Positions 1 through 8,665 of a DNA stretch of 64,000 nt are shown here, in pieces (the stretch's first letter is position 1; the number at the start of each line of letters is the position of its first letter). Made by a program: the position numbers and the translations under genes. The notes beneath the pieces are model-generated. The model had not been told where the DNA came from, ran no database searches, and was given only the letters and a program-made list of their open reading frames with translations. The stretch is from Leptospiraceae bacterium (GTDB lineage: Bacteria; Spirochaetota; Leptospiria; Leptospirales; Leptospiraceae), in the NCBI GenBank assembly GCA_024233875.1, contig JACKPB010000014.1, positions 1-64,000 on the forward strand, read 5' to 3'.

Positions 1-1
1 A

Positions 2-1429
2 TATACACTCGGAAAAGGAGTCCTGGCTGTGGCTTTGATCATTATTCTGGGGTTTTATATCATTCCCCGAATTCTCAGAATGGTTGCAGTTTTAGAATCC
101 AGAGAATTATTCCTCCTAACAATCACCGCTCTGGGTTTGGGAGTAGGATTGTTGACTCATATGGCTGGTCTCTCTTTTGCGTTAGGAGCTTTCATTACCG
201 GAATGGTCCTGAATGGATCTGACTACAGTCACAAAGCAATGAATGATATCATTCCACTGAGAGATATTTTTGGTTTGATATTTTTTACCTCTATCGGTAT
301 GCTCTTCAATCCTCATTTCTTTTTGGATAATATAGGTATCATCCTAATTCTTGTTGCCACAGTACATGCCGGGAAATTTCTAATTTTTTATTTTATGAGT
401 AGGGCCTTCGGGTATTTCAATATCGTTCCACTTGCAGTTGGAATTGGACTTTCACAGATTGGTGAGTTTTCCTTCATCCTGGCAAAGTTGGGTTTTTCTG
501 AAAAATTATTGGATGAAAGAATATTTTCAATCTTGCTTTCTACATCTGTATTGACTATGTTTCTTTCACCTTTTCTTCTTTTGATTACCACTCCTAGCTA
601 TAAATTTTTGAAGAAGTACATACGGAAGAATGTTCCTTTTGAAATTCATCTGATAGAAGAGGTATTGAAAAATCATACTATCATTGCGGGGGGAGGTCGG
701 GTTGCCGATTCGATAGCATCAATTTTTAAACAGTTGGATTTTTCATTTGTCATCATAGAAAATGATTTCAAACGATTTGAAAGGTTGAAGAGTGAAAATA
801 AGAATGCAGTCTTTGGAGATGCAACTTCTGAAGATCTCCTGAATGCATGTAAGATCTCCTCGGCAAAATTATTGATAGTGACTGTTCCTGCTGTTTCGGA
901 CAGTCGTCAAATCATCACTCTGGCTCAGAAGTACAATCCTGAATTGCGCATTATAGCCAGATGCAATCATTTTGAGGAGTTGGATGATCTTTATAATTTG
1001 AAAATTTTTGAAGTTGTTCAACCTGAGTTTGAAGCTTCCCTGGAAATCATCCGGCAGTCCTTGATGAATTTCGAAGTTCCTATCACTGCGATTCAAAACT
1101 ATTTGGATGATATACGCAGAAAAAAATACTTCTCTTCAATAAAAGTTGAAACAGAGATGTTGATGAATTTGAAAAATGCTTCACGATTGTTAGAGATTCA
1201 TTGGATTCCGATAAATTCCAATTCAAGTATTATTGATAAATCGCTTAAAGAATTAGACCTTCGCACAAAATATAAAATTTCAGTTGTGGGAATTCATCGG
1301 GGAACTAAACTCATTCAAAATCCTGACTCCGGCTTTCGATTTCGAGATGGAGATATTATTGCGATACTAGGAGGACTGAAAGGCAAAACAAGCTTTAGCA
1401 AAGCCTTTCAATTAACTCATGAAAGATAA
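2..1429 (+). CDS. Kef-type cation:proton antiporter (CPA2) with RCK domain, 5' partial
   Basis: This is the C-terminal part of a monovalent cation:proton antiporter of the CPA2/KefB type. The reading frame is open to the window edge, so the GTG at 29 is probably internal. About six hydrophobic segments come first. They are followed by a Rossmann-type RCK_N (TrkA-N) domain that starts at HTIIAGGGRVADSIASI and includes GDATSEDLLNACKI, and then a C-terminal RCK_C domain that ends in DGDIIAILGG. In this family the RCK part binds a nucleotide and gates ion flux in the inner membrane. The last 11 bases overlap the ADP-ribosylglycohydrolase gene, so the two are probably translated together. The ion specificity cannot be read from this fragment. 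Confidence 0.9.
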   Translation, partial: YTLGKGVLAVALIIILGFYIIPRILRMVAVLESRELFLLTITALGLGVGLLTHMAGLSFALGAFITGMVLNGSDYSHKAMNDIIPLRDIFGLIFFTSIGMLFNPHFFLDNIGIILILVATVHAGKFLIFYFMSRAFGYFNIVPLAVGIGLSQIGEFSFILAKLGFSEKLLDERIFSILLSTSVLTMFLSPFLLLITTPSYKFLKKYIRKNVPFEIHLIEEVLKNHTIIAGGGRVADSIASIFKQLDFSFVIIENDFKRFERLKSENKNAVFGDATSEDLLNACKISSAKLLIVTVPAVSDSRQIITLAQKYNPELRIIARCNHFEELDDLYNLKIFEVVQPEFEASLEIIRQSLMNFEVPITAIQNYLDDIRRKKYFSSIKVETEMLMNLKNASRLLEIHWIPINSNSSIIDKSLKELDLRTKYKISVVGIHRGTKLIQNPDSGFRFRDGDIIAILGGLKGKTSFSKAFQLTHER

Positions 1430-2360
1430 AATCTATGGAGCAATTTTTGGTCATACAATTGGTGATGCTCTGGGAGTTCCTGTAGAGTTTGAGAGCCGGA
1501 GCGAATTGGAATCGAACCCTGTCCGGGGTATGAGGGGTTATGGGACTTATAATCAACCTCCGGGTACCTGGTCGGATGATTCTTCTCTCAGTCTTTGTCT
1601 ATTGGAATCAATTGCTGAGGGCCTGGACTATGGAAATCTAGCTAATAAATTTCTTTCCTGGTTTCTTAAGGGAGAGTACACTCCCCATGGTGTAATGTTT
1701 GACATAGGAATAACTACCAGAAATGCCCTCGAAAGAATTCGAGAAGGAAGAAATCCTATTGAAGCCGGAGGAATGGAAGAATCGGAAAATGGAAATGGTT
1801 CTCTGATGAGAATTCTTCCTCTTTTTCTTTATTTGGAAGTAAACTCCTTGACTAGGGAAAAAGAAATTGAATTGATATTTGATCTTTCTTCCTTCACTCA
1901 TGGTCACATCTATTCAAAGCTTTCCTGTCTTGTGTACCTTGACTTAGCAAGACTTCTGTTTCATGGTCATACTCCTATGGAAGCCATTCACAGATTGAGA
2001 AAAGGAAGTAAAGAATATGAGAGCCTTTTGTCATCCAAAGAATACAATCGGGATTGGAAGTCCATTTTGGATTTCTCTTTTTTAAATTCTGATATATCTT
2101 CTATTGAGAGTTCGGGATTTGTGCTTCACTCTTTAAAAGCATCCATTTACTGTTTGATACACACTCATACCTTTAAGACCTGTATCCTTCAGGCTGTCAA
2201 TTTAGGAAGTGATACAGATACTACTGGAGCGATCACAGGGGGATTGGCGGGAATTGTTTATGGCTACAATTCCATACCCCTGGAATGGAGAAATGCTTTG
2301 GCGTCCCCTGAAAAAATTGAAAAACCGTTACGGGAAATTATAGAAAAGTACTATGCCTGA
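1419..2360 (+). CDS. ADP-ribosylglycohydrolase family protein
   Basis: The 313-residue product belongs to the ARH/DraG family, which removes ADP-ribose from proteins or related ligands. The di-metal site motifs are all present: GHTIGDALG near residue 11, GTWSDDSSL with Asp53 and Asp54, NGSLMR in the middle, and LGSDTDTTGAITGGLAG near residue 262. There is no signal peptide, so the protein is probably cytoplasmic. The start codon lies inside the end of the antiporter gene, giving an 11-base overlap. The overlap suggests co-expression, but the sequence does not show the substrate. The stop codon is the last base triplet of the left arm of a hairpin that probably ends transcription. Confidence 0.93.
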   Translation: MKDKIYGAIFGHTIGDALGVPVEFESRSELESNPVRGMRGYGTYNQPPGTWSDDSSLSLCLLESIAEGLDYGNLANKFLSWFLKGEYTPHGVMFDIGITTRNALERIREGRNPIEAGGMEESENGNGSLMRILPLFLYLEVNSLTREKEIELIFDLSSFTHGHIYSKLSCLVYLDLARLLFHGHTPMEAIHRLRKGSKEYESLLSSKEYNRDWKSILDFSFLNSDISSIESSGFVLHSLKASIYCLIHTHTFKTCILQAVNLGSDTDTTGAITGGLAGIVYGYNSIPLEWRNALASPEKIEKPLREIIEKYYA

Positions 2361-2378
2361 ATTTTATTCATCAGGCAT
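2353..2378. terminator. hairpin between convergent genes
   Basis: The arms ATGCCTGA and TCAGGCAT form an 8-bp stem around a 10-base loop. The left arm contains the stop codon of the ADP-ribosylglycohydrolase gene. The hairpin lies between two convergent genes, so it could serve both. The T-run is weak on the plus side. Confidence 0.45.
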
Positions 2379-2383
2379 GTTCT

Positions 2384-2845
2384 CTAAAGATTTTGAGCTT
2401 CCAACTCATGAATCTGTTGGTAGGCATCACTACTATTTCTTTCAAATAACTTTACTTGAATGGATTTGATATCACCTTTGGAGTAATCCTTCTTGATTGA
2501 ATTTGTTGGACCTATGGTTGTGATGACGTAGCACTTATTGTCTTTTCTCACATTGTCTTCGATGGAAAGATTGCTCAGAGCTGACTTGCTGGAGGTCTCC
2601 CATCCTCTCTGGGAAACTATACGAAATTCATAATTGTACTTGAATTTTCTATTTCTATCGGGAAGTAGATCGGAACTGGCAACTTTCTGATTGAAACAAA
2701 CTGTAACCTCATTGCTTCCACCCGAATTCTCAATACTAATCGATTCTATCTGTAGTTTCGATTCTTCTGAAAGCAAAGAGAAAACACTCGAAAATAAAGT
2801 AGCAAAGGAAACGAAACCGATGATCAAAGATCTTTTGATATACAT
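2384..2845 (-). CDS. secreted protein of unknown function
   Basis: The product has 153 residues and I do not recognise its family. The N-terminus is a classical signal peptide: MYIKRS, a hydrophobic stretch to about residue 22, then SLLSEESK. There is no cysteine at the likely cleavage site, so it is not an obvious lipoprotein. The mature part is polar and looks beta-rich, with segments such as NEVTVCFNQKV and KCYVITTIGPTN and two cysteines that could pair. It is probably periplasmic or exported. The gene converges on the ADP-ribosylglycohydrolase gene and has a 459-bp upstream region that carries a copy of the dispersed repeat. Confidence 0.75.
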   Translation of the reverse strand: MYIKRSLIIGFVSFATLFSSVFSLLSEESKLQIESISIENSGGSNEVTVCFNQKVASSDLLPDRNRKFKYNYEFRIVSQRGWETSSKSALSNLSIEDNVRKDNKCYVITTIGPTNSIKKDYSKGDIKSIQVKLFERNSSDAYQQIHELEAQNL

Positions 2846-3304
2846 GGTGAATTCCTCCTTCAGAGAATTATATGCATAAATCTGAATATTTCAATTAAAA
2901 ATTTAAAATCAGTACAAAAAAGTATATATTCTATTAGAATTTTCTAGTATCAGAAAGTTCTAAATTTTTTGATTTCTGAATGCAAATACATACGAAATCC
3001 ATTGAAAGCAATTAGACACTGATTTTCCTAAACAATTGCATCTTTCCTATTACGGTATGTAGCCATTTTATTGCTGATTTTTCAATGAATGAGTGAATCT
3101 TTTTGAAAATGACTCTAAAATTGTATTCAACTGCTTTTCAAAACGAAGTACGTTTTTCTATTCGTAAAAATTAGACATTTTGTTGTATTGTCTATTGAAT
3201 CTTCAACTACTTTTGAAAATTAATTTACCAACAAAATGTTTCTTCTTATTAGATGAATTTTCGGAAAGTACCTAGACTTTTCTTAAGTCCTGTACTTGAA
3301 AATA
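2846..3304. other. AT-rich intergenic region with one dispersed repeat
   Basis: No gene is visible in these 459 bases. The region is the upstream area of the secreted-protein gene and lies downstream of the histidine kinase gene. It holds repeat copy 1 (3043-3114). The rest is AT-rich sequence with no clear hairpin terminator or recognisable RNA. Confidence 0.7.
3043..3114 (+). repeat. dispersed ~72-bp intergenic repeat, copy 1
   Basis: This copy contains the family core TATGTAGCCATTTTATTGCT, then CTGATT, a variable middle, and the right end CTTTTTGAAAATGACT. The ends AGCCATTTT and AAAATGACT are inverted repeats with one mismatch. Five related copies occur in the window, all between genes. 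Confidence 0.75.
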
Positions 3305-4852
3305 TTATTTTGAAAAGCGTATTGGCAGGGAAACTTTAAACACAGTCGAACCGGGCTTGGAGGTCACAGAGATCTTTCCTTTGTGCTTTTCTATAATTCC
3401 CTTAACGATCCCCAGACCCAACCCCGAACCTTCTCCCTGATCTTTGGTTGTAAAGAAAGGATCCCAGATTTTTTTTAGAACAGCCTCACTGATCCCCGGT
3501 CCGGAGTCTTCAATCAAAATATTGACGAAGTCACCCTCTCTTTCTGTGGTCAGGGTCAATGTACCATCTCCTTTCATAGCATGTACTGAATTTTGAATTA
3601 AGTTTGTCCAAACCTGATTCAATTCATCCGGATTGCAGAGAATGAGAGGGATTTCTTTAAAATTTTTAATCACATCAATTCCGTGTTTCAATTGATTGTT
3701 CATAATGATCAATGTGTTTTCAATCCCTTCTGTAATGTTAGATTCTTCTTCTACAGCCTGGTCTAAGTGTGAGTATTGTTTGAGTGCTCTCACAATTCTT
3801 ACGATATTTTTGATGGAGTACTGAATGTGGGCAAGGTTTCTATTTAGAGAAGCTATGCATTTCATTGCTTCCAATCCTGTCTGTCCATAGACTGCTGCTA
3901 TTTTCAGCAAATCTTCTTCCAGGATAAGAAGATTTCTATCTATGATAAAGTTTGTAATCTCTTCGGCAAGTTTTGGTTCTAAGTTAGCCTGAATGAGTTT
4001 TTCTTTGGTAAGTCTTCTCGCTTTGAATTTGTCTCTGGCATCGAGATTTTTATTATTATTTTGGGCGAAGGATACTTTGATGATATTTAGAAATGCTTCT
4101 CTAAGGGTTTCGGTTTCATAGAGTTTTATATATAGAGGGATGTTCTCAATGATTATAGAAAGATTTTTTTCTAGATTTTCAGCAGAGTTGCTAATTACAC
4201 CTGCAGGTGTATTGATTTCGTGAGCAATCCCCGCTACCATAACCCCAAGGGAAGCCATTTTTTCTGACATAATCAATTGAGACTGAGTTTCTTCCAGTTC
4301 TTTGGTTCTTTCTGCAACTTTTTGCTCCAGAGTTTCAGTTAGAGAAATTAATTTTGCGTAAAACGTTGCGTTAGAAAGAGACATAACTGTTATTGATTGC
4401 AATTCAACCAGACGATTCAGGTCCTCAGCGACAAGACCTTCCTCATTATTCGATGAAATCAAGATGAATCCGATCAGACTGGAATTCATAATAAGAGGTA
4501 GGATTAGTTTGCACGAAAATCTGGAGAAAAGTACATTTGCAGCCTCAAATACGGTATCATCGGATGAAGTTTTGATCTCTTCCAGGGTGAGTGGGGAATT
4601 GTGATCGGTGAGCCAGAGAAGAAATGGGTCAAAAAGGGGAACCTTACTTTCTTCCAGGGTGAGGGAGTCATAAGGGAAGAAACCACCCCCATCCTCATTC
4701 CAGACATGGATAGAAGAGTTCGCTATACCAAAATTTTTAATCAGAAAATCTTCTAAAATTCTACAAATTTTATTGGGGTCATTCAAACTGAGCAATTCAT
4801 TTTTGAATTTATTTAATGAAGAGAGATACTCATAAGATGGCTTTGTGTTCAT
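3305..4852 (-). CDS. GAF-domain sensor histidine kinase
   Basis: The 515-residue protein is a cytoplasmic histidine kinase with no membrane segment. A GAF-like sensor domain spans about residues 15-170. A short coiled coil (LEQKVAERTKELEETQSQL) joins it to the kinase. The H-box is GIAHEINTP with phospho-acceptor His211. The ATPase part has an N-box (NPDELNQVWTNLIQNSVHAM), a G1 box (DSGPGIS) and a G2 box (GEGSGLGLGI). The region between H-box and N-box is unusually long, with an insert of about 100 residues. No response regulator is adjacent, so it is an orphan kinase and its signal is unknown. Confidence 0.92.
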   Translation of the reverse strand: MNTKPSYEYLSSLNKFKNELLSLNDPNKICRILEDFLIKNFGIANSSIHVWNEDGGGFFPYDSLTLEESKVPLFDPFLLWLTDHNSPLTLEEIKTSSDDTVFEAANVLFSRFSCKLILPLIMNSSLIGFILISSNNEEGLVAEDLNRLVELQSITVMSLSNATFYAKLISLTETLEQKVAERTKELEETQSQLIMSEKMASLGVMVAGIAHEINTPAGVISNSAENLEKNLSIIIENIPLYIKLYETETLREAFLNIIKVSFAQNNNKNLDARDKFKARRLTKEKLIQANLEPKLAEEITNFIIDRNLLILEEDLLKIAAVYGQTGLEAMKCIASLNRNLAHIQYSIKNIVRIVRALKQYSHLDQAVEEESNITEGIENTLIIMNNQLKHGIDVIKNFKEIPLILCNPDELNQVWTNLIQNSVHAMKGDGTLTLTTEREGDFVNILIEDSGPGISEAVLKKIWDPFFTTKDQGEGSGLGLGIVKGIIEKHKGKISVTSKPGSTVFKVSLPIRFSK

Positions 4853-4950
4853 ATTCTGATATATTTATCCTAATTGCGATAGCTTGAAAAATATATTCAT
4901 GAATTATCAAGGGGCAAGCGATTTTTTTTATTTCTTTATATTTTCTTGAT

Positions 4951-6021
4951 TTGAATTACTCTAGGAATAAAAATCATATTTTGGATAAATTTTTGGAAAA
5001 TCAAAGCAATACAGAATTTCAACAATTCACTATTACCAGGGTCTTCGGAGCCTATATGGAGATCTACAACCTGAAATATGGCACTCAGTTGGCTACCCTC
5101 CGCGGTAAGTTTCGCCTAACAAAAGGTGATGAAAAAAGTATGATTACTGTAGGTGATAAAGTCAATTGCCAGCTCTCTCAGGGGAGTTCTGAATGGAGTA
5201 TTGATTCAATAGAAGAAAGGAAAAACACAATCATTCGGAAGAGCGATTATAATGAATTGCAGATTCTTTGTTCCAATGTAGACCGAATCGGAATCATAGC
5301 TTCATTGATCGACCCGGAAACGAAAGTTGGTTTTATCGATAGATGTCTCGCTGCCTGTCATCATTCCGGGATACCTGCTCTCATTATTTTTACTAAGTCA
5401 GATTTAGTTTTAGATAAAACTGAAGTTTTGGAAAAGGTTTCCATCTATAGGAATCTTGGATATGATTGTCGGATAGTTTCCGCTCTCAATGGGGAAGGTA
5501 TTGACTCAGTGAGAGCGGAGTTAGATAAAAAAGTGACTTTTTTTGTTGGAAATTCCGGATCAGGAAAATCTACTCTTTTGAATCTTTTGAGTGGAAGTGA
5601 CATTCAGAAGGTAAGTTTAATCAGTAAGTCAACCAGGAAAGGAAAGCACACAACTACAAATTCTTTTTTGTATCCAATCAATGAAGTGACGTCAATCATT
5701 GATTCTCCGGGTATCAAAGAGTGGGGCTTATTGCACTTAGAAAAAGCCGATGTTTTAGAGTCCTTTCCGGAATTAAAAATTGAAAAAAAAGATTGTATCC
5801 ATTTTAATTGTTGTGATGCTTCTGATGATTGTGCGATGATGACGAAGCTAAACTCTCCGGAAGTATCCGATGAAAGAAGAAAAAGCATGGAATCAATGCT
5901 GGAAAGTCTACAGAGACCATATAGAATACGTACAGGAAATTTTATTACAGGTAAGCTAAAGAAAGAAAAATCAAAATACGAAAGAAAAGAGAAGCGTAAA
6001 AAAAGACAAAATTACGAATAA
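4951..6021 (+). CDS. rsgA: small ribosomal subunit biogenesis GTPase RsgA
   Basis: RsgA is a circularly permuted GTPase that helps late maturation of the 30S subunit. The order seen here fits: an N-terminal OB-fold (residues about 25-95), G4 motif TKSD (149-152), the Walker A loop GNSGSGKST (200-208), then DSPGIKEWGL as G3. A C-terminal zinc-finger segment has KDCIHFNCCDASDDC. The C-terminus is very basic (KEKRKKRQ), which suits rRNA contact. The start is uncertain: TTG at 4951 gives 356 residues but has no clear ribosome binding site, and TTG codons at 4981 and 4993 are alternatives; AGGA at 4963 precedes the first of these. The gene is 6 bases upstream of the GGDEF-EAL gene. Confidence 0.93.
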   Translation: MNYSRNKNHILDKFLENQSNTEFQQFTITRVFGAYMEIYNLKYGTQLATLRGKFRLTKGDEKSMITVGDKVNCQLSQGSSEWSIDSIEERKNTIIRKSDYNELQILCSNVDRIGIIASLIDPETKVGFIDRCLAACHHSGIPALIIFTKSDLVLDKTEVLEKVSIYRNLGYDCRIVSALNGEGIDSVRAELDKKVTFFVGNSGSGKSTLLNLLSGSDIQKVSLISKSTRKGKHTTTNSFLYPINEVTSIIDSPGIKEWGLLHLEKADVLESFPELKIEKKDCIHFNCCDASDDCAMMTKLNSPEVSDERRKSMESMLESLQRPYRIRTGNFITGKLKKEKSKYERKEKRKKRQNYE

Positions 6022-6027
6022 TTAGAA

Positions 6028-8205
6028 ATGCCTAAAGATACAAAAGATAAAGCTGAAAGTTCATTAAGTACAGGTGAGGAAGATGATTTCTTACTATTCA
6101 ATCATCTGGGATCTGTATTCAATTTAAAATACTTCCCGCTCATGGTCTATTTTTATAATTTTAAGAAAAAAAGTTTCTCTTTCATCAGTGACAATACAAA
6201 TCTGTATCTCGGTTTCAAACCCACTATCCTTCTAAACAAATCTATTCTCAGTTTTTATGATTTAATCAATCCGGAACAAAAAGAAATATTTCAAGAAATG
6301 TTCGATGGAATTCTAAATGAATATTCTATAAGTATGGATCCAACCCGATGCAGAGTGGATACAGAGATTATGCTTCTGGACAATTATGAAAACTACCGAT
6401 GGTTCCGACTGGTGATTACTATCCCTCAGGGCATAGATTCAATAAGCCCGGGGTCTCTGATTTTTCTTTTTTACGATGTAACTGAAAATAAATTTCAAAC
6501 AGATCTATTGCGTTGGCAGGAAAGGGAAATCAAAAGTCTTCTTCAGAATTTACCGGATCTTGTGATACGGATTGATTCAAAATTTCGATGCTTATATGTA
6601 AATTCCAGTGTCCATTCTTTTTATGAATTTCTTCCTGAAGAGATTGTAGGCAAGAAACTCGATGATCTGTACTTAAGTAAAGATATTATTTCAAACTTAA
6701 AAAATGATTTGATAAGATCCCTGAATACAGGAAAAATTCTCGATTTGGAATTTTCCATCATCACTCTCACCGGAAGAAAGTTTTTTCAGGCAAGAATCGT
6801 CCCCGAAATATTAGAAAATGGATTATTAAAATCTGCCCTTGTGATCATTACAGACAATACAGCCAAAAAACTAGCCGAAGAAACTCTGGCATATTCAGCC
6901 GAGCATGACTCTCTTACAGGATTAAAGAATCGTGAGTACTTTCTAAAGATTGTAGATGGAAAAATTCTAAAGTTCCCGGAGAATAAAAATAAGTTTAGTG
7001 TTATTTTTTTTGATATTGATAAATTTCAGGAAGTCAATGATTCCTTGGGTCACCTGATTGGTGATGAACTCCTTAAAATTGTTGCCAGTAAGATTTCAGG
7101 AGTTTTAAATTCAGAAAACTTTTTTTCCAGAATGGGTGGAGATGAGTTTGCGGCGATCATTGAAGCCTCGGAAAACTCTACACAAATCTTATCTTTATTG
7201 ATGAAGATATCAGCTCTATTTGCAAAACCTATTTCCCTGCTTGAAAATGAAATCTACACAAGCATCAGTATCGGTGTTGCAAGTTTTCCTGATCATGGCT
7301 TTACCTCAGCCGAACTGATTCAGAATGCAGACAAGGCTATGTACCATTCTAAAAGAAAAGAATACAATACCTTCACTTTTTATAAAGAAGAGATGGGTAA
7401 GGCCACACTGAAAAAAAAGGATATCATCCACTCACTCCGTCGTGGTATAGAAAAGAAAGAATTCAATCTATTGTATCAACCAAAAATTGATCTCAGAACA
7501 ATGAAAGTTACCGGAGCAGAAGCCCTCCTTCGCTGGAATAGTCAGGGTTCCTGGATTTCTCCTGTAGAGTTCATTCCGGCGGCTGAAGAGTCCGGCCTGA
7601 TCATCCCTATCGGTGAATGGGTTTTGGAAAAAGCTATGAAAGATTTGAGTTATCTACATTCTAGAGGTTATGATAAATTTTGTATTGCGGTAAATCTTTC
7701 TGCTAAACAATTTCAAATCCCCGGCATTAGCAAACAGATCCTGAACATGATCACACAATACAATATCCCTTTCGAGAGTTTTGAAATCGAAATCACAGAA
7801 GGTGTGGCGATGAAAAATGTGAATCTCTCCGAGTCTATCCTGAGAGAGTTTGATGCCAAAGGGATAAAGATCTCTATTGATGATTTTGGGACAGGACACT
7901 CTTCATTAGCATATCTTAATAAATTTCCAATAGATATTTTAAAAATTGATCGGGCATTTATTAAAAATCTTCCGGAGGACAAAGAATCTGCGGCTATCAT
8001 CCGTGCCGTTCTTTCCATGTCTCATGAATTGGATATCGAAGTTGTTGCAGAAGGAGTTGAGACGATTGAACAGTTAGATTTTTTGTACAAAAACAACTGT
8101 GAGTACATCCAGGGATTTTATTTTAGTAAACCTATCCCACTCCCTTATTTGGAAGAGTATATTTTAGAAAAAAATAGCTCTCAAGAAAATCCTGAATTTT
8201 ATTAA
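6028..8205 (+). CDS. PAS-GGDEF-EAL bifunctional cyclic-di-GMP protein
   Basis: The 725-residue protein probably both makes and breaks down cyclic di-GMP. An N-terminal region (about 20-165) looks like a divergent PAS domain, and a clear PAS domain follows at about 170-285. The diguanylate cyclase domain has an intact GGDEF at residues 370-374. The phosphodiesterase domain has an intact EALLRW (498-503), the DDFGTG motif followed by SSLAYL, and the closing QGFYFSKP. Both active sites therefore look competent. There is no membrane segment, so it acts in the cytoplasm. It follows rsgA by 6 bases and its stop overlaps the end of the convergent gene by 4 bases. Confidence 0.94.
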   Translation: MPKDTKDKAESSLSTGEEDDFLLFNHLGSVFNLKYFPLMVYFYNFKKKSFSFISDNTNLYLGFKPTILLNKSILSFYDLINPEQKEIFQEMFDGILNEYSISMDPTRCRVDTEIMLLDNYENYRWFRLVITIPQGIDSISPGSLIFLFYDVTENKFQTDLLRWQEREIKSLLQNLPDLVIRIDSKFRCLYVNSSVHSFYEFLPEEIVGKKLDDLYLSKDIISNLKNDLIRSLNTGKILDLEFSIITLTGRKFFQARIVPEILENGLLKSALVIITDNTAKKLAEETLAYSAEHDSLTGLKNREYFLKIVDGKILKFPENKNKFSVIFFDIDKFQEVNDSLGHLIGDELLKIVASKISGVLNSENFFSRMGGDEFAAIIEASENSTQILSLLMKISALFAKPISLLENEIYTSISIGVASFPDHGFTSAELIQNADKAMYHSKRKEYNTFTFYKEEMGKATLKKKDIIHSLRRGIEKKEFNLLYQPKIDLRTMKVTGAEALLRWNSQGSWISPVEFIPAAEESGLIIPIGEWVLEKAMKDLSYLHSRGYDKFCIAVNLSAKQFQIPGISKQILNMITQYNIPFESFEIEITEGVAMKNVNLSESILREFDAKGIKISIDDFGTGHSSLAYLNKFPIDILKIDRAFIKNLPEDKESAAIIRAVLSMSHELDIEVVAEGVETIEQLDFLYKNNCEYIQGFYFSKPIPLPYLEEYILEKNSSQENPEFY

Positions 8206-8663
8206 CTCAGTCCGAATTTATATCTAATAGAAACACCGGCTGATTTAGATAGTCTGTACATTTTCATAAATTCCAGGATTAATTTTCCCGGTCTAAAGTC
8301 CTTTAATCGGATATTTATATAAATATTCATAGATCTTTCTATTAAAGAAGATTTCTTTAAAAAGTCTTCTATGTCTGAAAATCCAAACTCATTATTTATA
8401 TTATTATCCGGGAGGAAATGAATTTCGGAGAGAACAAGATTTTTTTCGGAAAGATCTTTTTTGAGAGAAAGATGGGAAGAGTAATCTTTACCCAAAAAGC
8501 CTGTGATGAACTGTCCTTTGAATTGAGAGAGATTTACGCTCAAGATTCTTGAATCCTGTTTTTCTCGGCTAAACAATAAAATCATATTTTCTGAATTCAG
8601 AAGAGAGTTTAGGAGTTTTTCATTTAACCCATCCGAATAAGGATAGAGAAGAATGCAATTCAA
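8202..8663 (-). CDS. unknown protein downstream of SpoIIE phosphatase
   Basis: This 153-residue product has no family I can name. It is soluble, with no signal peptide or membrane segment, and has alternating strands and helices (MNCILLYPYSD, NMILLFSREKQ, KLILEFMKMYRLSKS, VSIRYKFGLS). It starts 2 bases after the stop of the PAS/GAF/SpoIIE phosphatase, so they form an operon. Small partner proteins of SpoIIE phosphatases are often anti-sigma factors or antagonists. The C-terminal half has some look of an ATPase-type anti-sigma kinase, but no N-box or G-box is evident. A partner role is inference only. Confidence 0.7.
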   Translation of the reverse strand: MNCILLYPYSDGLNEKLLNSLLNSENMILLFSREKQDSRILSVNLSQFKGQFITGFLGKDYSSHLSLKKDLSEKNLVLSEIHFLPDNNINNEFGFSDIEDFLKKSSLIERSMNIYINIRLKDFRPGKLILEFMKMYRLSKSAGVSIRYKFGLS

Positions 8664-8665
8664 GT

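Noticed and set aside
29..1429. GTG at 29 as the true antiporter start
   Set aside because: The frame is open to the window edge and most of the antiporter's membrane part is missing, so the gene starts outside the window.
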